A stretch of 64,000 nucleotides of DNA from Vagococcus allomyrinae (GTDB lineage Bacteria > Bacillota > Bacilli > Lactobacillales > Vagococcaceae), in assembly GCF_017829975.1 (NCBI RefSeq), contig NZ_JAEEGA010000001.1:1-64000 (forward strand), in the 5' to 3' direction. The notes under the pieces are model-generated. The model had not been told where the DNA came from and searched no databases. It saw only the letters and a program-made list of their open reading frames with translations. The position numbers were made by a program, and so were the translations under genes. Shown here one piece after another: positions 36,484-43,694 of this stretch (position 1 is its first letter; each line of letters starts with the position of its first letter).

Positions 36484-36505
36484 AAGTTTGATTTAAATCA
36501 AACTT
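36484..36505. promoter_or_regulatory. Perfect 22-base palindrome, candidate operator
   Basis: AAGTTTGATTT is followed immediately by its exact reverse complement AAATCAAACTT. It lies in the divergent intergenic region between the xpaC/telA operon and the nudix gene, about 35 bases upstream of the minus-strand -10. A dimeric regulator site is the simplest reading; the protein is unknown. Confidence 0.55.
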
Positions 36506-36703
36506 AGGACTTAGTTAAGGAAAAATTTACTATTGAAAAAAATGACGCCTATTATAGAAGGTTCTGTTAAAATAGGCTAGAGCAAACAAAAATGTCAGTG
36601 GTTTTCTTTGCTCAACTAATTGAAAAAAAGCACGGTAAACGGTATGATTAGGACAAGAAAACTGATGTGGCCTGTTAAGCCCGTTGGATTGTGAGGATAA
36701 ACA

Positions 36704-37264
36704 ATGAAATTTGAAGACTTTGAAGAAAAGACAGTCAAGCGTGAGACCCTCTTTTCAGGACATATTATTGAATTGGCTGTTGATGATGTTCGCTTACCTA
36801 ATGGTGAGATGGCCAAGCGGGAGCTAGTTTTTCACAATGGGGCAGTTGGGATTATTGCATTGACGGAAGACAAGCGAATTATTTTGGTGAAGCAATTCCG
36901 CAAACCCTTAGAGAAAGTTATTTTGGAAATTCCAGCGGGAAAAATTGACACCACTGATGGAGATCGATTGGAAACCGCTCAGCGGGAGCTGGAAGAAGAG
37001 ACTGGCTTTCAGGCCGAGGACTGGGAGTTTCTGTTTGAGTTTTCGTCGGCTCCTGGTTTCACCAATGAAATTTTGGCGATTTATCAGGCGACGGGCTTGA
37101 AGAAAGTTGACAATCCGCTCCCTCAAGATGAGGATGAATTAATCGAGTTGCATGCGCTGACGTTGAAAGAAGCCAAGGCAGCGATGGCTGCAGGCGAGAT
37201 ATATGATGGTAAAACGATCTTAGCCATTCAACACTGGGAGTTAATGGAGTTGCGAGGGAAGTAA
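36704..37264 (+). CDS. nudF: ADP-ribose pyrophosphatase, nudix family
   Basis: This 186-residue nudix hydrolase should split ADP-ribose to AMP and ribose 5-phosphate. The nudix box is seen from GKIDTTDGDRLETAQ through RELEEETGF, with the core REXXEE glutamates that bind magnesium. The upstream IILVKQFRKPLEKVILEIPA is characteristic of the ADPRase subgroup. GAGGATAAACA lies before the ATG. It heads a probable operon with a small membrane protein, mtnN and pncA, all linked to nucleotide or NAD salvage. Confidence 0.93.
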   Translation: MKFEDFEEKTVKRETLFSGHIIELAVDDVRLPNGEMAKRELVFHNGAVGIIALTEDKRIILVKQFRKPLEKVILEIPAGKIDTTDGDRLETAQRELEEETGFQAEDWEFLFEFSSAPGFTNEILAIYQATGLKKVDNPLPQDEDELIELHALTLKEAKAAMAAGEIYDGKTILAIQHWELMELRGK

Positions 37265-37305
37265 GATCGAGAAAAAGATGAAAGTTTACAGTGGGAGGTG
37301 CAGTC

Positions 37306-37593
37306 ATGTCTAAGAAAGAACCGTTGTTAACCCGTGCCAAGATTCGGGAATTAAAAGAGCAGGAAAGCAAGTTAACTAAACTGAAAGAGTTGGAATTACA
37401 AAAGCAGTTTGAAGCTCAAGAGAAGAAGATTGGCAAATTCTTTTCCAAGGAAAAGAAAAAGGTCAAGTCGGTCAAGGGCAGCCGTGCCGTTCAAACAGAA
37501 AAGATTCATGAGCGCAGTAGTTTTTTAACCAAGGCGATTATTATTGTCATGTTATTATTAGTGATCATGTTTTTAGCTGTGAAGTATTTATAG
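37306..37593 (+). CDS. Small coiled-coil, C-terminally membrane-anchored protein
   Basis: This 95-residue protein of unknown function has a highly charged Lys/Glu-rich helical N-terminal two thirds (RAKIRELKEQESKLTKLKEL) and one hydrophobic segment at the extreme C-terminus (AIIIVMLLLVIMFLAVKYL), so it is probably a tail-anchored cytosolic protein. The frame opens at 37291, but GGGAGGTGCAGTC places the start at 37306. It lies between nudF and mtnN and is probably co-expressed. Confidence 0.8.
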   Translation: MSKKEPLLTRAKIRELKEQESKLTKLKELELQKQFEAQEKKIGKFFSKEKKKVKSVKGSRAVQTEKIHERSSFLTKAIIIVMLLLVIMFLAVKYL

Positions 37594-37608
37594 AGAGGAA
37601 TTAATGAA

Positions 37609-38298
37609 GTGAAAATTGGAATTATTGGGGCGATGTCAGAAGAATTACGCCTATTACGTGCGGTGATGAGTCAACAAACAGAGTGGAAGGAAGGGGGCGC
37701 GACCTTTATTGCTGGTGAAATTGGCCGTCATGAGGTGGTGGTCGTTGAGTCGGGGATTGGCAAGGTCTTGGCGGCTGTGACAACGACGCTCTTAATCAGC
37801 CATTATCATGTGGATGTTCTGATCAATACGGGCTCAGCTGGTGGGATTGGCGAAGGCTTAAGAATTGGGGATGTGGTTATTTCCAATAAATTGGCTTATT
37901 TTGATGCCGATGTGACGGCTTTTGGCTACGAAATGGGTCAGATGGCTGGCATGCCCCTTTATTATGAAGCAGATGCTAAACTAGTTGAGCAAGCTGAGCA
38001 AGCGGCTAAAGAGAAAGGTTTAGCAACGAGAACAGGTTTGATTGTGACCGGTGACACCTTTGTCGATAAACAAGCTAAAATTGAGGAGATAAAAAAAGAT
38101 TTTCCTGATGTTTTGGCTAATGAAATGGAAGGGGCGGCTATTGCTCATGTTGCTCACCAATTCAAGGTGCCTTTTGTTGTGATTCGAGCCATGAGTGATG
38201 TGGGAGACGAAGCTGCCAGTGTTAATTTTGATGAATTTATTTTGGAAGCAGGACGGAAATCTGCTGAAATGGTGATCGCTTTAGTGGCATCACTATAA
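37609..38298 (+). CDS. mtnN: 5'-methylthioadenosine/S-adenosylhomocysteine nucleosidase
   Basis: This 229-residue enzyme removes adenine from methylthioadenosine and S-adenosylhomocysteine, the latter giving S-ribosylhomocysteine, the LuxS substrate from which AI-2 arises. The family motifs IGIIGAMSEELRLL, GIGKVLAAVTTTLLI, INTGSAGGIGEGL, the ribose-binding Glu in LANEMEGAAIAHVA and the catalytic Asp in AMSDVGDEA are visible. The start is GTG with GAGAGGAA upstream. It has functional relevance for the Lsr island 10 kb away; luxS is not in this window. Confidence 0.96.
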   Translation: MKIGIIGAMSEELRLLRAVMSQQTEWKEGGATFIAGEIGRHEVVVVESGIGKVLAAVTTTLLISHYHVDVLINTGSAGGIGEGLRIGDVVISNKLAYFDADVTAFGYEMGQMAGMPLYYEADAKLVEQAEQAAKEKGLATRTGLIVTGDTFVDKQAKIEEIKKDFPDVLANEMEGAAIAHVAHQFKVPFVVIRAMSDVGDEAASVNFDEFILEAGRKSAEMVIALVASL

Positions 38299-38322
38299 TG
38301 GAGTGGGAGAGGATGGTTCAGG

Positions 38323-38868
38323 ATGAAAGCATTATTGTCAATTGATTATACAGAAGACTTTGTGGCGACGGATGGCGCTTTGACAACTGGCGAAGCGGGA
38401 CAGGGGATCGAAACAGCTCTGGTTGAAGTGACCAAAAGGTTTATTGAAAATGGCGATTTTGTGGCCTTTGCCATTGATGCCCATGATCCAAGTGATCAAT
38501 ATCACCCGGAAAATAAACTGTTTCCTCCTCATAACGTGATTGGGACGAGCGGTCGTCGTCTATACGGTAGTTTGGCCTCTGTCTATGAAGCACATCAGCA
38601 TAAAGAGACGGTTTACTGGTTCGATAAGCGCCACTATTCGGCTTTTAGTGGCACGGATCTGGATATTCGACTGCGTGAGCGAGGGATTACCGAAGTGCAC
38701 TTAACAGGTGTTTGTACCGATATTTGTGTCTTGCACACGGCTGTTGATGCTTATAATTCAGGGTATCAAATCGTCATTCATGAGCAGGCGGTGCAAAGTT
38801 TTGACAGTCAAGGGCATGCCTGGGCTTTGAATCATTTTAAGAATACGTTAGGGGCAGTCATTGTCTAG
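38323..38868 (+). CDS. pncA: Nicotinamidase / isochorismatase-family amidohydrolase
   Basis: This 181-residue cysteine hydrolase should convert nicotinamide to nicotinate for NAD salvage. The Asp of SIDYTEDF, the Lys of WFDKRHYSAF and the Cys of LTGVCTDICVL form the triad. The metal-binding Asp-His-His cluster is in DAHDPSDQYHPE, and FPPHNVIGTSGR is typical of bacterial nicotinamidases. It is the last gene of the nudF operon and is followed by a strong terminator. Confidence 0.92.
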   Translation: MKALLSIDYTEDFVATDGALTTGEAGQGIETALVEVTKRFIENGDFVAFAIDAHDPSDQYHPENKLFPPHNVIGTSGRRLYGSLASVYEAHQHKETVYWFDKRHYSAFSGTDLDIRLRERGITEVHLTGVCTDICVLHTAVDAYNSGYQIVIHEQAVQSFDSQGHAWALNHFKNTLGAVIV

Positions 38869-38904
38869 GATGGTTGCCTGCAAGCTTTTATGTTAATTTT
38901 AAGT

Positions 38905-38940
38905 AAAACCTGAAGAACAAATTTTCTTCAGGTTTTTTAG
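38905..38940 (+). terminator. Terminator after pncA
   Basis: AAAACCTGAAG pairs with CTTCAGGTTTT and is followed by TTAG with a total of six T. Confidence 0.9.
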
Positions 38941-38971
38941 TGAGTTTCAATACCGTTAGTTGATCAAAGGA

Positions 38972-38980
38972 TGTTATACT
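38972..38980 (+). promoter_or_regulatory. Extended -10 promoter of the peptidase-like gene
   Basis: TGTTATACT is an extended -10. It lies about 25 bases before the TTG start at 39005. It also overlaps an upstream ATG in the same frame, which argues against that ATG being the start. Confidence 0.5.
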
Positions 38981-39004
38981 ATGCTCAATAGAGGAGGGAT
39001 GAGA

Positions 39005-39763
39005 TTGGGTGATCAAAGGGTATATTTAACAGGAAATTATCCCACTATTGAAGGGTCTTATGGGGGCGATCAGGAGTGGTTTCGTGATGATGTGTTCAGC
39101 AATGGCGATCTGATTCGACTAGGAGGCTGTGGGTTGATTGCCATGGCGGATAGCTTGTTATATTTGGCAGGTCAGCAAGAGCTCTCCCAACCGTTACCAT
39201 CTTTGGTTGATTCAAGTAAGTTGACTATGTCAACTTATAGCTTGTTTGTTGAATCACTATTCTTTCGTTATCTTCAGCCTTGGCGCAATCCACTGTTTAA
39301 GCCAGCTAACTATCAAACTGTCGGGAACTTTGTTCTGGGAATTCAAGGGTGGCAATTGCGTCGAGGTTTTAATCGTTTTTTTCAGCACCGGCAAAGTCGC
39401 TTTTATTCAGTAAAGGGGGCTGGGAAACTTAGCCAGATAATTCAACAACAACTGAGACGTAATCGACCTGTTCCCCTGATGATTGGGCCGACGTCAGAGA
39501 TGTTTCCCAAAGGGCTTCGTTTTTTGGGGCGACAGTCGGAAGTTGAAACCCATTCTGTGCCATTTTTGGGTCCTGAGTTTCCGCCTAGAGAGTGTGAGGG
39601 AGGAGTAACACTTATGAGTGCTCACTGGGTTACTGTTACAGGGTATTACCAACTAGAGGAGCGGGAGTATCTTTTGATTGCTTCGTGGGGAAAACGTTAT
39701 GTGTTGGATTTAACAGCTTATTTAGCCGATAAAGACTGGTTGAGTGGGGTCATTGTGGTCTGA
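39005..39763 (+). CDS. Predicted C39-like cysteine peptidase
   Basis: This 252-residue protein carries no signal peptide and no membrane segment. IRLGGCGLIAMADSLLYLAG contains the GCG-x-x-A pattern around a likely nucleophilic Cys, and SAHWVTVTGYYQ supplies a likely catalytic His followed by the beta strands LLIASWGKRYVLDL. This order is that of papain-like C39 peptidases. The expected Asp or Asn after the His strand is not clear. No transporter or bacteriocin gene is adjacent, so it is not a bacteriocin exporter domain. The start at TTG 39005 fits GGAGGG and the predicted promoter; the frame itself opens at 38960. Confidence 0.6.
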   Translation: MGDQRVYLTGNYPTIEGSYGGDQEWFRDDVFSNGDLIRLGGCGLIAMADSLLYLAGQQELSQPLPSLVDSSKLTMSTYSLFVESLFFRYLQPWRNPLFKPANYQTVGNFVLGIQGWQLRRGFNRFFQHRQSRFYSVKGAGKLSQIIQQQLRRNRPVPLMIGPTSEMFPKGLRFLGRQSEVETHSVPFLGPEFPPRECEGGVTLMSAHWVTVTGYYQLEEREYLLIASWGKRYVLDLTAYLADKDWLSGVIVV

Positions 39764-39812
39764 AGTAGGAACTTCATTTTGTAGCCTTGACTAGCAGATC
39801 AAGACGTTGACT

Positions 39813-39890
39813 AATCAAGTTGCCAATAGGCTAAAGCAAGCCTTAGCCTCTTCATTGTCCTCAAATTAAGGTGTTTTTGCCAGTTTTTTT
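39813..39890 (+). repeat. sRNA-like repeat, copy 1
   Basis: AATCAAGTTGCCAATAG is followed by a short hairpin (GGCTAAAGC with GCCTTAGCC), then TTCATTGTCCTCAAATTAAG and two T-runs. Copy 2 at 40599-40680 has the same order with a different hairpin sequence. The stem pairing is preserved while its bases differ, which suggests an RNA structure. No good promoter is seen for this copy. Confidence 0.45.
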
Positions 39891-40067
39891 AGATTATGGA
39901 ACACTAGTGTCGCGAAGATTTAAATTCTATCTCTTTATAGGTTAGAGACATTCTAAGGCTTGGCTGTTTTCCACAGTCCAAACTCTGACAATGTCTTTTT
40001 AGGCTTTTAAAATTACCACTACGGGTAAAGGGATTATTACATGTTATGTTGAAGAATTTGAACTATA

Positions 40068-40206
40068 TACATCCCGTAAAATAATCGGAACATATAGTTC
40101 CATTGGATTATCAACATAATGACGAGCAGAGAGTGGTGCTTTCAGCTTCTTTTTAGCTGGAAGTTTAACGATTGATTGCCATTATTTAATAGGAGCTATA
40201 TATATG
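40068..40206 (+). repeat. Full copy of the MITE-like palindromic repeat
   Basis: This copy runs from TACATCCCGTAAAATAATC to GGAGCTATATATATG and matches 31272-31412 over most of its length, including the internal AGCTTCTTTTTAGCTGGAAG. Here the left part also forms GGAACATATAGTTCC. It lies inside the gene-poor 1.6 kb gap, directly upstream of a short orphan frame. Confidence 0.8.
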
Positions 40207-40209
40207 ATA

Positions 40210-40394
40210 AATCGAGCAACGATTTGAAAAAGGTTAAACTCTCGAAAAGCGATATGACCTATCGTGTAGTTAAGGTAAAGGATGAACGGTTAATAGCCAA
40301 AGAAGTTACTAATCTTAAGGAGATTCAAGATTTAACCCAAAATATGTCAAAATCAAATCGGCATAAACTGCTGGTTTTGATAGAGTCGCCATGA
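40210..40394 (+). pseudogene. Orphan C-terminal gene fragment after the repeat
   Basis: An open frame of about 60 codons without an ATG runs from just after the MITE-like repeat to a TGA (SNDLKKVKLSKSDMTYRVVK and onwards, ending LLVLIESP). It is Lys-rich and protein-like in composition. It has no ribosome site, and its only possible start (TTG 40176) lies inside the repeat. It may be the tail of a gene cut by repeat insertion; the family is not recognised. Confidence 0.3.
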
Positions 40395-40465
40395 GTTGTT
40401 TAAATAGAAGGCACCTTTGATGAATAGAGTCGCTTATATTTTCTTGTTATTTTATAAAAAAAGTG

Positions 40466-40494
40466 TTGACACCGCTTACCAATCCCTATACAAT
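40466..40494 (+). promoter_or_regulatory. Strong orphan promoter in the gene-poor gap
   Basis: A perfect TTGACA (40466-40471), a 17-base spacer and TACAAT (40489-40494) form one of the best promoters in the window. No convincing coding frame follows it. The next terminator is at 40767, so it probably drives a non-coding RNA of up to about 300 bases. Confidence 0.7.
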
Positions 40495-40598
40495 GGCGGT
40501 GAAGTCACAACGACGACAATTAACTAAATTTTATGGCACTCCGCTTTGTGATTGGTCGTCACGAAAACGGAGCCTCGATGAAACAGCCAGAACTGTCA

Positions 40599-40680
40599 AA
40601 TCAAGTTGCCAATAGCTAGCAGTAAATCACTAGCTGTGTTTATTGTACCTAATTTAAGCGCTTTTTTCTAGAACTTTTTT
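40599..40680 (+). repeat. sRNA-like repeat, copy 2
   Basis: AATCAAGTTGCCAATAG is identical to copy 1 and is followed by a hairpin (CTAGCAG to ACTAGC), TTATTGTACCTAATTTAAG and T-runs. It lies downstream of the orphan promoter, so this copy is probably transcribed. Confidence 0.45.
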
Positions 40681-40766
40681 GGATTTTTTAGAAGGGGCTA
40701 ATGCTTATTTGCGTATCAGTAAAAGAAGTGATCCTGCTAGAGAGTGATAACTCTAACCGCTATTGT

Positions 40767-40805
40767 AAAACGGCATTGGACAGTGAGTCTGATGCCGTTT
40801 TTTGA
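40767..40805 (+). terminator. Strong terminator in the gene-poor gap
   Basis: AAAACGGCAT pairs with ATGCCGTTTT and is followed by more T. It closes the candidate RNA that begins near 40501. Confidence 0.85.
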
Positions 40806-41006
40806 TTTGCCAATGGTTGGTTAGAGCGTCGTCGTTGGGCTTTCGGATAGGGGGAGTGGAAGGTAATGGCGGCATTAGTTACTTTTCGCGAGAGTAGGCA
40901 ATGACCTTTCAACTCCTCGCTATCTGCTGGATCAGGCCTTTTCCTTGTTGATGATGTCGGTAAGCTCTTTGGCTTAAAGGATTAGCTTTAAATTCGTTGT
41001 TGCGTT

Positions 41007-41047
41007 GAGGCAGGCAGTGCATTTCCCAGCAAGTTGCCTGCCTTTTA
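41007..41047 (+). terminator. Second terminator-like hairpin in the gap
   Basis: GGCAGGCA pairs with TGCCTGCC and is followed by TTTTA. Nothing coding is recognised between this hairpin and the one at 40805. From here to 41361 the sequence holds only a weak 31-codon frame (GTG 41123) behind AAAGGAG. Confidence 0.6.
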
Positions 41048-41361
41048 CTAGTCAGCTAAGCTTATCTTACGTCTATGTTGTTCTGGTCACTTTCGTCAGT
41101 TATCAAAGGAGAAGACAGATTTGTGACAAAGTATCAGCTATGCTGGAAGGTACTTGGCACAGATGTTACAAGCTTTGAACAAATACGATTATTCAAGCCT
41201 TACAACGCTTATTTATAGTCATGTCGCTAGTCATTTTAAGCGGGTCCTCTTCGCCTGTTATAGGCTTATTTTTGAGTGTCAGATTATATCTCGCCACTCT
41301 TAGAGGATGATGTTGAAGAAGTCATATGGTTGTTTCTGATTTTTTTGAAAGGAGATAAAAG

Positions 41362-42669
41362 ATGAATAAACTGCTTGACGTATTACAAGAGAAAATGGTG
41401 CCAATTGCTTATAAACTTGACAGTAACCGCTATTTAACGGCGATAAAATCAGGTTTTTTTGGCGCTATGCCAATTTTGATTATCGGCTCAATTTTTTTAT
41501 TACTTGCTAATTTACCGGTGCCGGGTTATGCCGAATTTATGATGTCACTGTTGGGTGAGTCATGGACGACCTATTTTATGGTGCCTTACGAAATGTCCAT
41601 GAATATTATGACATTATTTGTTATCATAGGCATTGCCCGTCAATTGTCTAAGCACTATCAATTGGATGATCTATCTGGAACCATCATTGCTCTGGTTGGT
41701 TTTTTGATACTGACGCCAACTTTGGTTAATGAAGAAGGGGCAGCGGGGATTCCCATGGTTAATCTTAGTGCTAGTGGTCTTTTTATCGGGATGATTGCGG
41801 CGGTTTTGGGAGTTGAAATCTTCCGTTGGGTGACTGGTCGTGGCTGGGTGATTAAGATGCCTGAATCTGTACCAGCGAACGTTTCGATGTCTTTTAGTGC
41901 CTTGATACCAGCCTTTTTTGTTATTGTCATTTTTAATTTTATTCGCATTGGTTTTAGTTTTACCAGTTTTGAAACGGCGCATCAATTCATTTTTCAGATA
42001 TTGCAAAAACCACTTTTATCTCTAGGTGGCAGTTTACCAGCCTTGTGGGTGGTGCTCCTGTTTGAAATGTTGTTGTGGAGTTTCGGGATCCACGGTTCCA
42101 ATATTATGGGATCTGTGATGACGCCGATTTGGCTGTCATTGACAATGGAAAATGCCGAGGCGTTTGCTCAAGGTCAGGCGTTGCCAAACATCATCAACAC
42201 TCAGTTTTATAGTAATTACATCAAACTAGGAGGAGCTGGTGCAACGATTGGCTTGGCGGTTCTCTGTGCTTTATTTGCTAAGTCGGCTCAGTTTAAAACC
42301 TTGGGTCGCTTATCTTTTGCGCCAGGGATTTTTAATATCAATGAGCCTTTAACATTTGGGATTCCCATGGTGCTTAATCCGTTGATGATGCCGGCCTTTA
42401 TCTTGACGCCATTGGTAATGGCAACTATTTCTTATGTGGCTATGGCAACAGGTTTGGTTCCTTATCCCAATGGCACGAATATACCTTGGACAACGCCGCC
42501 AATCTTTTCTGGCTTGCTCTTGTCGGGATGGCGTGGCGCAGTGTTACAGCTCTTTAACATTGGTGTTAGTAGTTTGATTTATTTTCCGTTTTTCCGGATA
42601 TTGGATAAACAAGCTTACGAACAGGAAACGACTACGTCTGGTGAGGGACAAGTAATAGAAGATAGCTAA
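41362..42669 (+). CDS. PTS sugar transporter EIIC, cellobiose/lactose (CelB) family
   Basis: This 435-residue membrane permease of the phosphotransferase system has about ten hydrophobic segments, the GFFGAMPILIIGSIFLLLA N-terminal helix, VIKMPESVPANVSMSFSALI, the substrate-site His in LWSFGIHGSNIMG and the signature FAPGIFNINEPLTFGIPM. Only the IIC domain is present, and no EIIA, EIIB or phospho-glycosidase gene is nearby, so it must borrow partners encoded elsewhere. The sugar is probably a beta-glucoside disaccharide. AAAGGAGAT precedes the ATG. It faces the RpiR gene. Confidence 0.93.
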   Translation: MNKLLDVLQEKMVPIAYKLDSNRYLTAIKSGFFGAMPILIIGSIFLLLANLPVPGYAEFMMSLLGESWTTYFMVPYEMSMNIMTLFVIIGIARQLSKHYQLDDLSGTIIALVGFLILTPTLVNEEGAAGIPMVNLSASGLFIGMIAAVLGVEIFRWVTGRGWVIKMPESVPANVSMSFSALIPAFFVIVIFNFIRIGFSFTSFETAHQFIFQILQKPLLSLGGSLPALWVVLLFEMLLWSFGIHGSNIMGSVMTPIWLSLTMENAEAFAQGQALPNIINTQFYSNYIKLGGAGATIGLAVLCALFAKSAQFKTLGRLSFAPGIFNINEPLTFGIPMVLNPLMMPAFILTPLVMATISYVAMATGLVPYPNGTNIPWTTPPIFSGLLLSGWRGAVLQLFNIGVSSLIYFPFFRILDKQAYEQETTTSGEGQVIEDS

Positions 42670-42705
42670 TAAGTAGAAGGTAGCTTTTTTCTTTTAATGA
42701 AGCAA

Positions 42706-42741
42706 AATAACCAGAGGAGGGAAACACCCTCTTCTGGTTAT
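42706..42741. terminator. Bidirectional terminator between the EIIC and RpiR genes
   Basis: AATAACCAGAGGAGGG pairs with CCCTCTTCTGGTTAT around a short loop, with T-rich sequence on the plus side and A/T-rich sequence on the other. Confidence 0.85.
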
Positions 42742-42743
42742 AT

Positions 42744-43490
42744 TTATTTTAAATTCAACAATTTACGCATTTCTTTGCCTACCATTTCAATCGTATAGAG
42801 AGCGGGAAGTTGTGAGGTGATATTGGCATCTTGGTACTGCTCTTTATTGATATAGTAAGGAATATTTGCGTCAGATAGTTTGGCGATGGTTGACTTAGCA
42901 CTGTTCGTAATGGAGACAATCTTGGCGTTATGCAGTTTTAGTTGGTGAATGTTTTTGATGATTTCTTTGTTTTCACCGTCGACAGACACGATAAACAAAC
43001 AGAGTTTTTTAGAGACTTGGTCAGACATATAGTACAGGGGATGATTGGCTAAATCATCAATGTGAATCGACATTAAAAATAGGGAAGAAAAATATAGGGA
43101 CCCATACTGTGCCATGATTTTTGAAGCACCAACGCCAATAAAGACGGTCAGCTCCGATTCTTCTAAAATATCACAGACCGCTTGAATCGCTGCCTGAAAC
43201 TCTGGCTGAGCTGTGCGGGTTAGAAAATCGATGTAAGTTGTTTCATCTGTGCGGTCAATGTGAATTAACTGCTGATCTTTACGAAACAGGCGCAATTTAA
43301 TCCGAAATTCAGAAAAGCCGTGACAATCAAATTTGCGACAAAAGCGTAAAATTGTTGTAGTGCTGTAATGAACTTCATCAGCTAAATCTCTAATGCGCAT
43401 ATAAATCACTTTGTCTATATTACTGGTAATATAGTTATAAATATCCATTTCGGTATCGTTTAATTCCACCATTTCATCTAAAAATAACAT
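42744..43490 (-). CDS. RpiR/MurR-family transcriptional regulator
   Basis: This 248-residue regulator has an N-terminal helix-turn-helix of the RpiR type (IYMRIRDLADEVHYSTTTIL then RFCRKFDCHGFSEFRIKLR) and a C-terminal SIS-like domain (VFIGVGASKIMAQYGSLYFS, KLCLFIVSVDGENKEIIKNI). Such proteins sense sugar phosphates. It lies between two EIIC genes and is divergent from the second, so it probably controls both. GGAGG nine bases before the ATG supports the start. Confidence 0.9.
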   Translation of the reverse strand: MLFLDEMVELNDTEMDIYNYITSNIDKVIYMRIRDLADEVHYSTTTILRFCRKFDCHGFSEFRIKLRLFRKDQQLIHIDRTDETTYIDFLTRTAQPEFQAAIQAVCDILEESELTVFIGVGASKIMAQYGSLYFSSLFLMSIHIDDLANHPLYYMSDQVSKKLCLFIVSVDGENKEIIKNIHQLKLHNAKIVSITNSAKSTIAKLSDANIPYYINKEQYQDANITSQLPALYTIEMVGKEMRKLLNLK

Positions 43491-43642
43491 CTTTTTGCCT
43501 CCAATATTAGGGTGAGGAACACCCCTTGTATTCTAGTAAAGTTTAACATGTAACGAGTCGTTACGTAAAGGTAACAGCTACCTTTCAATAGGAATTAATT
43601 TCTTACGAGCTTGAACCACTATGTTATTTTAATGATAAACAT

Positions 43643-43676
43643 TATAATGATTCAAGTGAAGCGCTTTACACTAAAT
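43643..43676 (+). promoter_or_regulatory. Promoter -10 and cre-like palindrome of the second EIIC gene
   Basis: TATAAT lies at 43643-43648 and the -35 is poor. Just downstream, GTGAAGCGCTTTACAC is a near-palindrome with the AAGCGCTT core of cre sites, but one base is missing relative to the consensus spacing. It could be a weak CcpA site or an RpiR operator. Confidence 0.4.
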
Positions 43677-43694
43677 GAATAACGGAGGATGATT

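Larger units (their letters stand above)
40501..40805 (+). ncRNA. Candidate non-coding RNA between orphan promoter and terminator
   Basis: From the predicted start at about 40501 to the terminator, the stretch has a CTCCG/CGGAG stem enclosing GTGA/TCAC (40539-40573), then the repeat copy 2, and ends in a strong hairpin terminator. Short frames inside (ATG at 40533, ATG at 40710) lack conserved sequence. The T-runs of copy 2 may give an earlier end near 40670. It matches no RNA class I can name. Confidence 0.4.

Noticed and set aside
40533-40622. Frame starting MALRFVIGRHENGAS in the gene-poor gap, faintly like an AddB N-terminus
   Set aside because: Only a few residues agree, the nucleotide-binding Gly-Lys-Ser is missing, it ends after 28 codons and has no ribosome site.
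40710-40808. Short frame from ATG 40710 behind AGAAGGGG
   Set aside because: It runs through the terminator stem and T-run, so it would not be a conserved protein.
41123-41218. 31-codon frame from GTG 41123 behind AAAGGAG
   Set aside because: Spacing is long, composition is not distinctive and no family is recognised; kept only as a remark in the gap.
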